Source: QNFN01 sp033722135
GTDB taxonomy: Bacteria; Pseudomonadota; Gammaproteobacteria; QNFN01
Assembly: GCA_033722135.1 (NCBI GenBank)
Contig: JAWVZO010000052.1
Location: 1 to 14,036 of the forward strand
Reading direction: 5' to 3'
DNA: 14,036 bases
Made by a program: the position numbers and the translations under genes. Below are positions 1 through 6,909 of this stretch, piece after piece (the first letter of the stretch is position 1; every line of letters starts with the position of its first letter). Below the pieces are notes generated by a model, which searched no databases, had not been told where the DNA came from, and saw only the letters and a program-made list of their open reading frames with translations.

Positions 1-168
1 CTCCAGGGCCTTGAACTGGGCTTGGCGTAGATAACGCAGCCCCGCAGTCGGGTCATCGTGATTGGCGAAATCGAAGAGTTCGCTGATTGCAGGGTAGGTG
101 TCGTGCGCGTAGCCGGCCTGACGCCATTCAATGACACGTTGTTCGAGGACCGAGTGCAGGGTATCCAT
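1..168 (-). CDS. N-terminus of a probable DEAD/DEAH-box helicase family protein (partial, runs off left edge)
   Basis: An open frame enters from the left edge and begins with ATG at 168, giving 56 complete codons. The peptide starts MDTLHSVLEQRVIEWRQAGY and ends in a segment GLRYLRQAQFKALE. This looks like the N-terminus of restriction-type DEAD/DEAH helicases, where such a segment precedes the helicase core. That match is from memory and only the extreme N-terminus is visible, so no catalytic motif can be checked. No clear Shine-Dalgarno sits before ATG 168. An in-frame ATG at 195 would add nine residues, and the frame stays open upstream to a stop at 280-282. GC over bases 1-300 is about 56 %, well below the rest. 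The gene diverges from the copper operon. Alternatively it could be an unrelated protein; the reading frame is more certain than the function. Confidence 0.55.
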   Translation of the reverse strand, partial: MDTLHSVLEQRVIEWRQAGYAHDTYPAISELFDFANHDDPTAGLRYLRQAQFKALE

Positions 169-274
169 GCGACAGACGTTACCCGAAAACGGCATGATCG
201 CGTGAGGTAATGCAAGACCAAACCATGGGTCGAAAAAGATCGGATGGGTCTTGGGGCAGACGAGATTGCCGATG

Positions 275-303
275 TTGACTCAGGGGTATGACGAGTCCAT
301 GCT
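275..303 (+). promoter_or_regulatory. Candidate promoter of the copper operon
   Basis: TTGACT at 275-280 matches five of six bases of a sigma-70 -35 box. Seventeen bases downstream lies CATGCT (298-303), a weak -10. An initiation point near 310 would fall inside the CsoR-type operator, which fits repression by occlusion. A dyad GACTC (277-281) with eleven bases before GAGTC (293-297) overlaps the -35 and spacer, an arrangement reminiscent of MerR-family promoters. No MerR-type regulator is encoded in the window. An alternative -10, TATGAC at 287-292, has a poorer -35. This is inference from sequence only. Confidence 0.4.
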
Positions 304-307
304 GTGT

Positions 308-334
308 GTACCCACCCCACCCGGGGTGGGATAG
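308..334 (+). promoter_or_regulatory. CsoR-type copper operator
   Basis: A perfect 8-base inverted repeat, CCCACCCC (311-318) and GGGGTGGG (323-330), is separated by ACCC and flanked by GTA on the left and ATAG on the right. From memory, this closely resembles the pseudo-palindromic operator described for Mycobacterium tuberculosis CsoR, with the same CCCACCCC and GGGGTGGG arms around a four-base centre and a GTAG/ATAC-like flank. It lies 16 bases before the copZ start, ahead of the Shine-Dalgarno. A CsoR-family gene is the second gene of the operon, so autoregulation of copZ-csoR-copA is the natural reading. Direct binding is inferred. Confidence 0.8.
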
Positions 335-349
335 ACGGAGGCAGAGACC

Positions 350-550
350 ATGACGACGTTGAAAGTGACGGGCATGACCTGCGGCCACTGCGAGGCCGCG
401 GTGAAGAAGGCGCTCGAGGCGGTGCCGGGCGTGACGGCGGTGACCCGCGTGGACCGCGACGCCGGGGTGGCCGAGGTCGAGGGCTCGGCCGATACCGCGG
501 CGCTGGTCGCCGCGGTGGTCGAGGAGGGCTACCAGGCGGAGGCCGCGTGA
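350..550 (+). CDS. copZ: CopZ-like heavy-metal-associated (HMA) copper chaperone
   Basis: This 66-residue protein is a single HMA domain, the usual length for CopZ. The metal site GMTCGHC spans residues 8-14, with Cys11 and Cys14 expected to bind one Cu(I), and the conserved aromatic near the end is present in EGYQAE (Tyr62). Proteins of this family carry Cu(I) in the cytosol and pass it to the N-terminal HMA domains of CopA or to CsoR. The ATG at 350 follows a strong GGAGG (337-341) by eight bases. It is the first gene after the operator and overlaps the csoR start by four bases. A mercury-type role (MerP) is less likely because there is no signal peptide and the downstream ATPase has copper motifs. 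Confidence 0.9.
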   Translation: MTTLKVTGMTCGHCEAAVKKALEAVPGVTAVTRVDRDAGVAEVEGSADTAALVAAVVEEGYQAEAA

Positions 551-840
551 CCGACCCGGCCTGCCACGGCCTGCGCCTCGACCCGGCGACCCGCGAGTCG
601 GCGCGCCGCCGGCTGCTGTCGATCAAGGGCCACGTCGAGGGCGTGTTACGCATGTGCGAGGACGAGACGATCTACTGCGTCGACGTCCTCAAGCAGATCA
701 AGGCGGTGCAGGGTGCGCTCGACAAGGTGGGCGGACTGGTGCTGCAGAGCCACCTGCGCGACCACGTGGTCTCGGCCGGCGAGCGCGGCGACACCGAGGC
801 GATCGTCGCCGAGTTGATGGAAGTGCTGAAGTACCGCTGA
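547..840 (+). CDS. csoR: CsoR/RcnR-family metal-sensing repressor (C-H-H variant)
   Basis: Starting from GTG 547 gives a 97-residue all-helical DUF156 repressor. That start overlaps the copZ stop as GTGA and is preceded by GGAGG (538-542); a longer frame open from 304 would run through the operator and copZ. The family fold is visible: a basic first helix with RRRLLSIKGHVEGVLRM (20-36), then YCVDVLKQI with ligand Cys44, then LQSHLRDHV with His69 and His73. Classical CsoR has Cys-His-Cys; here the third ligand is His, as I recall for Thermus thermophilus CsoR, which is encoded in a copZ-csoR-copA operon of the same order. RcnR-type nickel/cobalt sensors also use His there, but the copper neighbours and CsoR-like operator favour Cu(I). 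It probably represses its own operon. Confidence 0.88.
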   Translation: MTDPACHGLRLDPATRESARRRLLSIKGHVEGVLRMCEDETIYCVDVLKQIKAVQGALDKVGGLVLQSHLRDHVVSAGERGDTEAIVAELMEVLKYR

Positions 841-872
841 GGCGCGCGGGGCCACGCGGGGGAGAAACGGCC

Positions 873-3332
873 ATGACGGCGGACGCGAAAGAGGAACTCC
901 GGTTCGGCATCTCGGGCATGACCTGCGCGGCCTGCGTGACGCGCGTGGAGCGGACCCTGCGCAAGCAGGCCGGCGTGCGCGAGGCGCACGTCAACCTCGC
1001 CACCGAGCAGGCCACCGTGCTCCTCGAGCCGGAAGGCGGCGATCTCGCGTCGCTGTTCGCCGCGGTCAACGATGCCGGCTACGACGTCGATCGGGCACGG
1101 CTCGAGCTGCAGGTCGGCGGCATGACCTGCGCGGCCTGCGTGTCGCGCGTCGAGCGCGCGCTGAAGAAACGGCCCGGCGTGCTCGACGCGCGGGTCAACC
1201 TGGCGACCGAGCGGGCGGTGATCGACTACCTCCCGGCGACCGTCGGTCCGGATGCGCTGCAGGCGGCGGTCCGCGACGCCGGCTACACGGCGGAGCCCGT
1301 CGCCGACGGCGGCGACCGCGAGCGCGACGCCCGCGCCGGCGAGCTCGCGAGCCTGCGCCGCGACCTCGTGATGGCGATCGCCTTCACCGTGCCGGTGGTG
1401 CTGCTCGCCATGGGGCCGATGCTCTGGCCCGGCCTCGGCACCCTGCTGACGGGTGTCGCGCCGGCGGGGTTCTGGCACGTCGCCGAGTGGCTGCTCGCGA
1501 CGCCGGTGCAGTTCTGGGCCGGGCGCCGCTTCTACCGTGCCGGCTGGGGCGAGCTGAAGCACGCCAGCCCCGGCATGAACACGCTGGTGATGATGGGCAG
1601 CAGTGCAGCCTACGGCTACTCGGTGCTGGCGATCCTCGTTCCGGGCCTGTTCCCTGAAGGCACCGCGAACCTCTACTTCGAGGCCGCGGCGGTCATCGTC
1701 ACGCTGATCCTGCTCGGCAAGACGCTCGAGGCGCGCGCCAAGGGGCGCACGTCCGAGGCGATCCGCAAGCTGATGACCCTGCAGGCGAAGCACGCCCGGG
1801 TGCGGCGCGACGGCCGCGAGGTCGACCTGCCGATCGCCGAGGTGGTGCCGGGTGACGTGGTCGTGGTGCGTCCCGGCGAGCGGGTGCCGGTCGACGGCGA
1901 GGTGCTCGAGGGCGAGAGCTACGTCGACGAGTCGATGATCAGCGGCGAGCCGGTGCCGGTGGCCAAGGCGAAGGGCAGCGAGGTGATCGGCGGCACCGTC
2001 AACGGCAACGGGGCCTTCTCCTTCACCGCCGCCCGGGTCGGCGGCGACACGGTGCTGGCGCAGATCATCCGCCTGGTCGAGAACGCGCAGGCCGCCAAGC
2101 CGCCGATCCAGGCCATCGCCGACCGCATCGCGGGGGTCTTCGTGCCGGTGGTGATCGTGCTCGCCGCCGTGACCTTCGCGGCATGGCTGGCCGTCGGACC
2201 CGACCCGGCGCTGAGCTTCGCGTTCGTCGCCGCGGTCTCGGTGCTGGTGATCGCCTGCCCGTGCGCGATGGGCCTCGCGACGCCGACGGCGATTATGGTC
2301 GGCACCGGCAAGGCGGCCGAGATGGGCACGCTGTTCCGCGAGGGGACGGCGCTCGAAGGGCTGGCGCGGGTCGACACCGTGGTGCTCGACAAGACCGGCA
2401 CGCTGACCCTCGGCCACCCGGAACTGACCGACGTGATCGCGCTACACGGCGACGAGGACGAACTGCTGCGGCTGGTCGCGGCGGCCGAGTCGCGCAGCGA
2501 GCACCCGATCGCCCGGGCGGTGGTCGCCGGCATCGAGGCGCGCGGGTTCGATGTCTCCGGGACGACCCGTTTCGAGGCCGTGCCGGGCTACGGGCTCGAG
2601 GCCGAGGTCGAGGGGCGCCGGGTGCAGGTCGGCGCCGACCGCTACATGGCCCGGCTCGGCCTCGACCTGGCGGCCCACGAGGCGCGCGTCGAGGCCCTCG
2701 CCGACGACGCGAAAACACCCGTTTATGTCGCGATCGACGGCGAACTGGCAATGATCCTGGCGGTAGCCGACCCGATTAAACAGGGCAGCACAGCGGCCGT
2801 GGCGGCGCTGCATGCCCTCGGCCACCGCGTGGCGATGGTCACCGGCGACAACGCCCGCACCGCCCGCGCCGTCGCGCGCCAGGCCGGCATCGACGACGTC
2901 GTCGCCGAGGTGCTGCCGGCGGACAAGGCCGAGCAGGTGGCGCGGCTGCAGCGCGACGGACGCCGGGTAGCCTTCGTCGGCGACGGCATCAACGACGCGC
3001 CGGCGCTGGCGCGCGCCGACGTCGGCGTCGCGATCGGCACCGGCACCGACATCGCCATCGAGGCCGGGGACGTGATCCTGATGCGCGGCGACCTGCGCGG
3101 CCTGGTCGACGCGGTCCGCCTGGCACGGCGCACGCTGGCGACCATCCGCGGCAACTTCTTCTGGGCCTACGCCTACAATGTAGCCCTGATCCCGGTCGCG
3201 GCCGGCGTGCTCTACCCGTGGCTGGGGCTGCTGCTGAACCCGATGCTGGCGGCGGCCGCGATGAGCGTCTCCAGCCTGTTCGTGGTCAGCAACAGCCTGC
3301 GCCTGCGCCGCTTCACACCCGGGGCCGCCTGA
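873..3332 (+). CDS. copA: Cu(I)-exporting P1B-type ATPase CopA
   Basis: This 819-residue inner-membrane pump moves Cu(I) out of the cytosol using ATP. Two N-terminal HMA domains carry GMTCAAC at about 15-21 and 83-89. The first membrane helices start near 165. The actuator domain has SGEP at 357-360. The transport site CPC lies at 462-464. The P-domain has DKTGT at 506-510 with phosphorylated Asp506, the nucleotide domain has SEHP at 542-545, and TGDN (657-660) and GDGIND (703-708) follow. The Tyr-Asn pair near 768-769 and the Met-Ser-Ser helix at 797-801 are the further ligands typical of the Cu(I) subgroup. ATG 873 follows a GGGGGAG run (858-864), 32 bases after csoR; the frame is open upstream to 654, but that part is a shadow of csoR. 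Length and motifs look intact. Confidence 0.96.
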   Translation: MTADAKEELRFGISGMTCAACVTRVERTLRKQAGVREAHVNLATEQATVLLEPEGGDLASLFAAVNDAGYDVDRARLELQVGGMTCAACVSRVERALKKRPGVLDARVNLATERAVIDYLPATVGPDALQAAVRDAGYTAEPVADGGDRERDARAGELASLRRDLVMAIAFTVPVVLLAMGPMLWPGLGTLLTGVAPAGFWHVAEWLLATPVQFWAGRRFYRAGWGELKHASPGMNTLVMMGSSAAYGYSVLAILVPGLFPEGTANLYFEAAAVIVTLILLGKTLEARAKGRTSEAIRKLMTLQAKHARVRRDGREVDLPIAEVVPGDVVVVRPGERVPVDGEVLEGESYVDESMISGEPVPVAKAKGSEVIGGTVNGNGAFSFTAARVGGDTVLAQIIRLVENAQAAKPPIQAIADRIAGVFVPVVIVLAAVTFAAWLAVGPDPALSFAFVAAVSVLVIACPCAMGLATPTAIMVGTGKAAEMGTLFREGTALEGLARVDTVVLDKTGTLTLGHPELTDVIALHGDEDELLRLVAAAESRSEHPIARAVVAGIEARGFDVSGTTRFEAVPGYGLEAEVEGRRVQVGADRYMARLGLDLAAHEARVEALADDAKTPVYVAIDGELAMILAVADPIKQGSTAAVAALHALGHRVAMVTGDNARTARAVARQAGIDDVVAEVLPADKAEQVARLQRDGRRVAFVGDGINDAPALARADVGVAIGTGTDIAIEAGDVILMRGDLRGLVDAVRLARRTLATIRGNFFWAYAYNVALIPVAAGVLYPWLGLLLNPMLAAAAMSVSSLFVVSNSLRLRRFTPGAA

Positions 3333-3374
3333 CCGGTCCCGGCCCGAAATCCACCACCACCAGGGAGCGATCCA

Positions 3375-3764
3375 ATGGACTACGGATTCTGGACCCGTTA
3401 CGAGGGCCCGTTCGACGACGCGGTCGAGCGCGTCACCGAGGAGCTGCAGAAGGAGGGCTTCGGCATCCTCACCGAGATCGACGTCAAGGCGACGCTGAAG
3501 AAGAAGCTCGACGTCGACCGCGCGCCGTACAAGATCCTCGGCGCCTGCAATCCCCAGCTCGCCAACCAGGCGCTGCAGGCGGTGCCCGACATCGGCCTCC
3601 TGCTGCCGTGCAACGTGGTCGTGCGCGAGAACGACGACGGCAGCGTCGACGTCGGCTTCCTCGATCCCGGCATGATGTCGACGCTGGTCGAGGGCGACAT
3701 CGAGGCGATCGCCACGGATGCCCGGGCCCGGCTCGACCGGGTGCGCGACGCGCTCGCCGGCTGA
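3375..3764 (+). CDS. DUF302 family protein, last gene of the copper operon
   Basis: The 129-residue soluble protein shows the DUF302 pattern: LTEIDVKATLKKKL at 32-45, YKILGACNP at 52-60, GLLLPCNVVV at 74-83 and LDPGMMS at 96-102. It has no signal peptide or membrane segment. Two cysteines (Cys58 and Cys79) sit in the two most conserved blocks, each followed by Asn, and might bind a ligand or metal; that is inference. The biochemical function of DUF302 is not established to my knowledge, although these proteins are often found near metal and sulfur genes. ATG 3375 follows AGGGAG (3362-3367), 42 bases after the copA stop, which supports co-transcription. It ends six bases from the convergent hydroxylase gene. 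Confidence 0.85.
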   Translation: MDYGFWTRYEGPFDDAVERVTEELQKEGFGILTEIDVKATLKKKLDVDRAPYKILGACNPQLANQALQAVPDIGLLLPCNVVVRENDDGSVDVGFLDPGMMSTLVEGDIEAIATDARARLDRVRDALAG

Positions 3765-3770
3765 CCAAGC

Positions 3771-4946
3771 TCAACCCGGCTCCAGCCCCATCGCCCGGCG
3801 CATCACGGCCCGCTTGAGCGGGCCGGCGCGGTGGGCGGCGTCGAGCCCGAGGTTGCGCAACCGGCGCAGCGGGGCCGCGGCGGTGCCGAAGCCCTTCTTG
3901 AAGGCGTCCATCGCCAGCAGCATCGCCCCGTTGTCCGGCAACCGCGCCTGCTCGTAGTCGCGCAGCAGCGCGAGGTCGCCCGGGTCACGGCCGCCCGCGC
4001 TCCCCTCGAGCAGCCGCTCGCCGAGCGCGCGCACGTCGCGGAAGCCGAGGTTGACCCCCTGCCCGGCCAGCGGGTGGATGGCGTGGGCGGCGTCGCCGAC
4101 CAGGGCGACGCGCGGGGCGACGTAGCGCAGCGCGTGCTGCAGCCGCAGCGGGAACGCGCCCCGGGGGCCGAGTTCCTCGATGGTCCCGAGCGCGCCGCCG
4201 CTGGCCACCTCGAGCTCGGCGGCGAACGCCGCGTCGTCGAGCGCGAGCAGGTGGTCGGCGTAGTCGCGGGTCGCGTGCCAGGCGAGCGAGCAGCGCCCGT
4301 CGGCGAGCGGCAGGAAGGCCACCGGCCCGGTGGGCAGGAAGCGCTGCCAGCAGGCGTCGCCGTGCGGCTCGGCGGTGCGCAGGTTGCCGACGATGGTCTT
4401 CTGCCCGTAGTCCCAGCCGACGCTGTCGAGTCCCGCCCAGCCGCGCACCCGCGAGCGCGCGCCGTCGGCCGCGACCACCAGCGCGGCCTCCACCAGCCGG
4501 CCGTCCTCGAGCTCGAGCTGGGCGGTTGCGCCGCAGACCAGGAGGCCGGCCACCCGCGCGGGCGCGAGCCGCCGCGCGCCGGGCAGCTCGCCGAGCCGGA
4601 GCCATAGTGCGTGCTGGATGGCGCGGTTCTCGACGATGTGCCCGAGCTCGGGCACGCCGGCCTCGTCGGCGGTGAAGCGCACCCGGCCGTCGCCGACCCC
4701 GTCCCAGACCTCCATCGCGGTGTAGGCGCAGGCCTGCGCGGCCAGCGGTTCCCAGGCGCCGAGCGCGGCGAGCAGCGTGCGCGATGCGGGCGCGATCGCC
4801 GAGACACGCAGGTCGAGCGTCTCGTCCGGGGGGCGCGGCGGGACCGGCTCGATGACCGCGACCTCGAGCCCGCCCTCCGCGAGCAGGGTCGCGAGCGCGG
4901 CACCGACCATGCCGCCGCCGACCACCGCGACGTCGGCGCGGATCAT
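3771..4946 (-). CDS. UbiF/UbiI-type FAD-dependent ubiquinone-ring hydroxylase
   Basis: The 391-residue flavoprotein belongs to the UbiH/UbiF/VisC/COQ6 family, which adds a hydroxyl to the ring of ubiquinone precursors using FAD, NAD(P)H and O2. Visible motifs are the dinucleotide fold GGGMVGAALA (10-19), DLRVSAI (45-51), the ADGARS motif (160-165) and the FAD ribityl motif GDAAHAIHPLAGQG (284-297). The central GHIVENRAIQHALW and the C-terminal LKRAVMRRAMGL recall E. coli UbiF more than UbiI, but the position after ubiH matches ubiI in E. coli, so I leave the symbol open. The target carbon (C5 or C6) cannot be read from sequence. Its ATG overlaps the ubiH stop as ATGA, with GGAGG seven bases upstream, indicating translational coupling. 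Confidence 0.92.
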   Translation of the reverse strand: MIRADVAVVGGGMVGAALATLLAEGGLEVAVIEPVPPRPPDETLDLRVSAIAPASRTLLAALGAWEPLAAQACAYTAMEVWDGVGDGRVRFTADEAGVPELGHIVENRAIQHALWLRLGELPGARRLAPARVAGLLVCGATAQLELEDGRLVEAALVVAADGARSRVRGWAGLDSVGWDYGQKTIVGNLRTAEPHGDACWQRFLPTGPVAFLPLADGRCSLAWHATRDYADHLLALDDAAFAAELEVASGGALGTIEELGPRGAFPLRLQHALRYVAPRVALVGDAAHAIHPLAGQGVNLGFRDVRALGERLLEGSAGGRDPGDLALLRDYEQARLPDNGAMLLAMDAFKKGFGTAAAPLRRLRNLGLDAAHRAGPLKRAVMRRAMGLEPG

Positions 4947-6148
4947 GGCGTCGCCTCCGGGCGGCCCTCGCGGCCGTTCAGGCCCATGGTCTCGTCGGCG
5001 AGCCGACGGCGCAGCGGCACGGCGAGATTGAACCCGGCGAGACCGAGCCCCTTCGCGGCACGCCAGGGCAGCGCCTGGCCGGCGAACAGGCCGAGCAGGC
5101 CGTCGGTGAACGCGAATGCTCGGCCGTGCTCGGCGGCCCGCTCGGCGGCGTAGCAGCCGAGGCGCCGGGAATCGCCGGGGTCCTCGCCGTGGACCAGGGC
5201 GTCATCGAGCAGCCGCGCGAGTCGGGCGACGTCGCGCAGGCCGAGGTTGAGCCCCTGGCCGGCGATAGGGTGCAGCGTGTGGGCGGCGTTGCCGGCGAGG
5301 ACCACCCGGCCGCGGACCAGCCGTTCGACGCGCAGGCCGTGCAGCGGGTAGGCGCGGCGGCCGCGCGCCTCGCGGAACCGCCCCAGCGCGTCGCCGAAGG
5401 CGCGCTGCAGCAGGTTGAGGAACGCCGCCTCGTCGAGGTCGACCAGCCGCGCGGCCTCGTCGTGGGGCACCGTCCAGACCAGCCGGCAGCTCGCCGGGGC
5501 GGGGAGCAGCGCCAGCGGGCCGGTCGGGGTGAAGCGCTCGTAGGCGGTGTTCGCGTGGCTCGAGCCCGGGACCACCTCGGCGATGACGGCGCTGTGGCCG
5601 TAGTCGATCTCGTGGGCGGCGAGTCCCGCGGCGCTGCGGGTCGCCGAGCCGGCCCCGTCGGCGGCCACGGCGACGCGGGCGGTCACGTCGCGCGGGCCGT
5701 CCGGGGTATCGAGCGTCACCCGGCAACCGGCGCGCGCCGGCGTGACCGCGACGACCCGCGCCGGGCGCAGTTGGGCGACGGCGCTGGCCCCGAGCCGCGC
5801 GTAGAGGGCCGCGCCGAGGTCCCGTGCCACGACCACGTAGCCGAGGGCCGCGACCCCCTCGGTGCGCGCGTCCAGCCGGGTGCGTCCGGGGAAGTGCTGC
5901 TGGGCGATGTCGATGCGCGCGATCGGCGTGGGCCGGGCGTCGGCGGGCCACGCCCCGGCGCGCTCGAGGAGCCGCCGGGAGCCGAGGGCCAGCGCGTAGG
6001 CGCGCCGGTCGTAGCCGGGCGGCAGGGCGTCCCGCGCGTCGGCCGGCTCGACGACCGCGACCCGCTCGCCGTGGTCCGCCAGCGCGCAGGCGAGCGTGGC
6101 GCCGACCGGGCCGCCGCCGACGACGAGGACGTCGTAATCGATCTCCAT
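4943..6148 (-). CDS. ubiH: 2-octaprenyl-6-methoxyphenol hydroxylase UbiH
   Basis: The 401-residue FAD-dependent monooxygenase should hydroxylate C4 of the ubiquinone ring precursor; the family acts in the Ubi complex near the inner membrane. It has the nucleotide-binding GGGPVGATLA (11-20), ADGAGS (163-168) and GNAAHTLHPIAGQGLNLG (286-303). The Asn in place of the usual Asp in that last motif is the UbiH form (E. coli has GNAAQTLHPIAGQG, from memory), which separates it from its neighbour. I chose ATG 6148, giving MEIDYD; an in-frame GTG at 6154 adds two residues, and neither has a strong Shine-Dalgarno. It is the first gene of a two-gene leftward operon. PepP, often just upstream of ubiH in gammaproteobacteria, is absent here; the divergent neighbour is a b561 gene. 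Confidence 0.93.
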   Translation of the reverse strand: MEIDYDVLVVGGGPVGATLACALADHGERVAVVEPADARDALPPGYDRRAYALALGSRRLLERAGAWPADARPTPIARIDIAQQHFPGRTRLDARTEGVAALGYVVVARDLGAALYARLGASAVAQLRPARVVAVTPARAGCRVTLDTPDGPRDVTARVAVAADGAGSATRSAAGLAAHEIDYGHSAVIAEVVPGSSHANTAYERFTPTGPLALLPAPASCRLVWTVPHDEAARLVDLDEAAFLNLLQRAFGDALGRFREARGRRAYPLHGLRVERLVRGRVVLAGNAAHTLHPIAGQGLNLGLRDVARLARLLDDALVHGEDPGDSRRLGCYAAERAAEHGRAFAFTDGLLGLFAGQALPWRAAKGLGLAGFNLAVPLRRRLADETMGLNGREGRPEATP

Positions 6149-6195
6149 GCCCACACCAGCATTCTAGGCGGCACCGGGCGGGGGCCCGCTGACCT

Positions 6196-6241
6196 GTGTC
6201 ACCCGGCCCGCCGTTCGGTAAATTCGAACGGATTTGCCGAA
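6196..6241 (+). promoter_or_regulatory. Promoter-like segment with two overlapping inverted repeats, upstream of the b561 gene
   Basis: The 140-base gap between ubiH and the divergent b561 gene contains an AT-richer patch. One repeat is TTCGGTAAAT (6214-6223) with ATTTGCCGAA (6232-6241), ten-base arms with one mismatch. A second, perfect one is CGTTCG (6212-6217) with CGAACG (6225-6230), sharing bases with the first. GTGTCA (6196-6201) and TAAATT (6219-6224), 17 bases apart, each match four of six sigma-70 positions and would place the dyads over the -10 and start. A repressor site or alternative RNA hairpins are both possible. Confidence 0.45.
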
Positions 6242-6288
6242 AAATTGCTATGGCGGGGTGCGAACGACTGACTAGGCTGGAGACTCGT

Positions 6289-6855
6289 ATGACCATGCAG
6301 TGGAAGAACGGCAAGACGGGTTACGGCTGGTTCAGCATCCTCCTGCACTGGGCGGTGGCCCTTCTGGTGTTCGGCCTGTTCGGGCTCGGCCTGTGGATGG
6401 TGGACCTGGGTTACTACGACGCGTGGTACCAGCGCGCGCCGTGGTGGCACAAGGGCCTGGGCGTGACGATGCTGGCCCTGGTGCTCGTTCGCCTGGCGTG
6501 GCGGCGGGCCAACCCGGTGCCCCGGCCGATGGCCGGTCACGCCGCGTGGGAGGTGCGTCTCTCGCGGGCCGTCCACCGCCTGTTCTACCTGCTGTTGCTG
6601 CTGCTCGCGCTGACCGGCTACCTGATGGTCACCGCGGCGGGCGACGGCCTGGAGGTGTTCGACTGGTTCGTCATCCCGGCGACCCTGAGCGACGTCGACG
6701 GCCAGGAGGACCTCGCCGGCGACCTCCACCGCTGGCTCGCCTGGACGACCGTCGGCCTCGCCGGGCTGCACGCGGCCGGCGCCCTGAAGCATCATCTCCT
6801 CGACCGCGACGCAACGCTCAAGCGGATGCTGCGGCCCGGGCCCGACGTCACCTGA
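6289..6855 (+). CDS. Cytochrome b561 family diheme membrane protein (YceJ-like)
   Basis: The 188-residue inner-membrane protein has four hydrophobic segments at about 15-38, 54-70, 94-116 and 147-167. Histidines suited as axial ligands of two b hemes are His20 (SILLHW), His54 (WWHKGLG), His147 (DLHRW) and His161 (GLHAAG). Such proteins carry electrons across the membrane, probably from quinol or to periplasmic acceptors including superoxide; the exact partner is unknown. ATG 6289 follows GGAG (6279-6282) by six bases; ATG 6295 is a near alternative, and a GTG at 6196 is rejected because it would start in the dyad region without a ribosome site. The yceI gene follows 54 bases later, the same pairing as E. 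coli yceJ-yceI, so a shared transcript and shared role are likely. Confidence 0.9.
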   Translation: MTMQWKNGKTGYGWFSILLHWAVALLVFGLFGLGLWMVDLGYYDAWYQRAPWWHKGLGVTMLALVLVRLAWRRANPVPRPMAGHAAWEVRLSRAVHRLFYLLLLLLALTGYLMVTAAGDGLEVFDWFVIPATLSDVDGQEDLAGDLHRWLAWTTVGLAGLHAAGALKHHLLDRDATLKRMLRPGPDVT

Positions 6856-6909
6856 AGCGTTCCCCTGCGCACGTTCCACAAGCCATCGACAGAACAAGGA
6901 GTACCGCCC

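Noticed and set aside
15..168. Short leftward repeat or RNA gene at the left edge
   Set aside because: I found no cloverleaf or hairpin structure; the stretch reads as ordinary coding sequence in the leftward frame.
304..546. Long upstream extension of the CsoR frame
   Set aside because: The extra part is Gly/Arg-rich, crosses the operator and copZ in another frame, and has no similarity to CsoR. GTG 547 with GGAGG in front gives the family length.
672..2417. Leftward 581-codon open frame across csoR and copA
   Set aside because: It is antisense to well-supported copper genes and its His/Arg/Asp-rich composition is that of a high-GC shadow. It has no ribosome site or recognisable domain.
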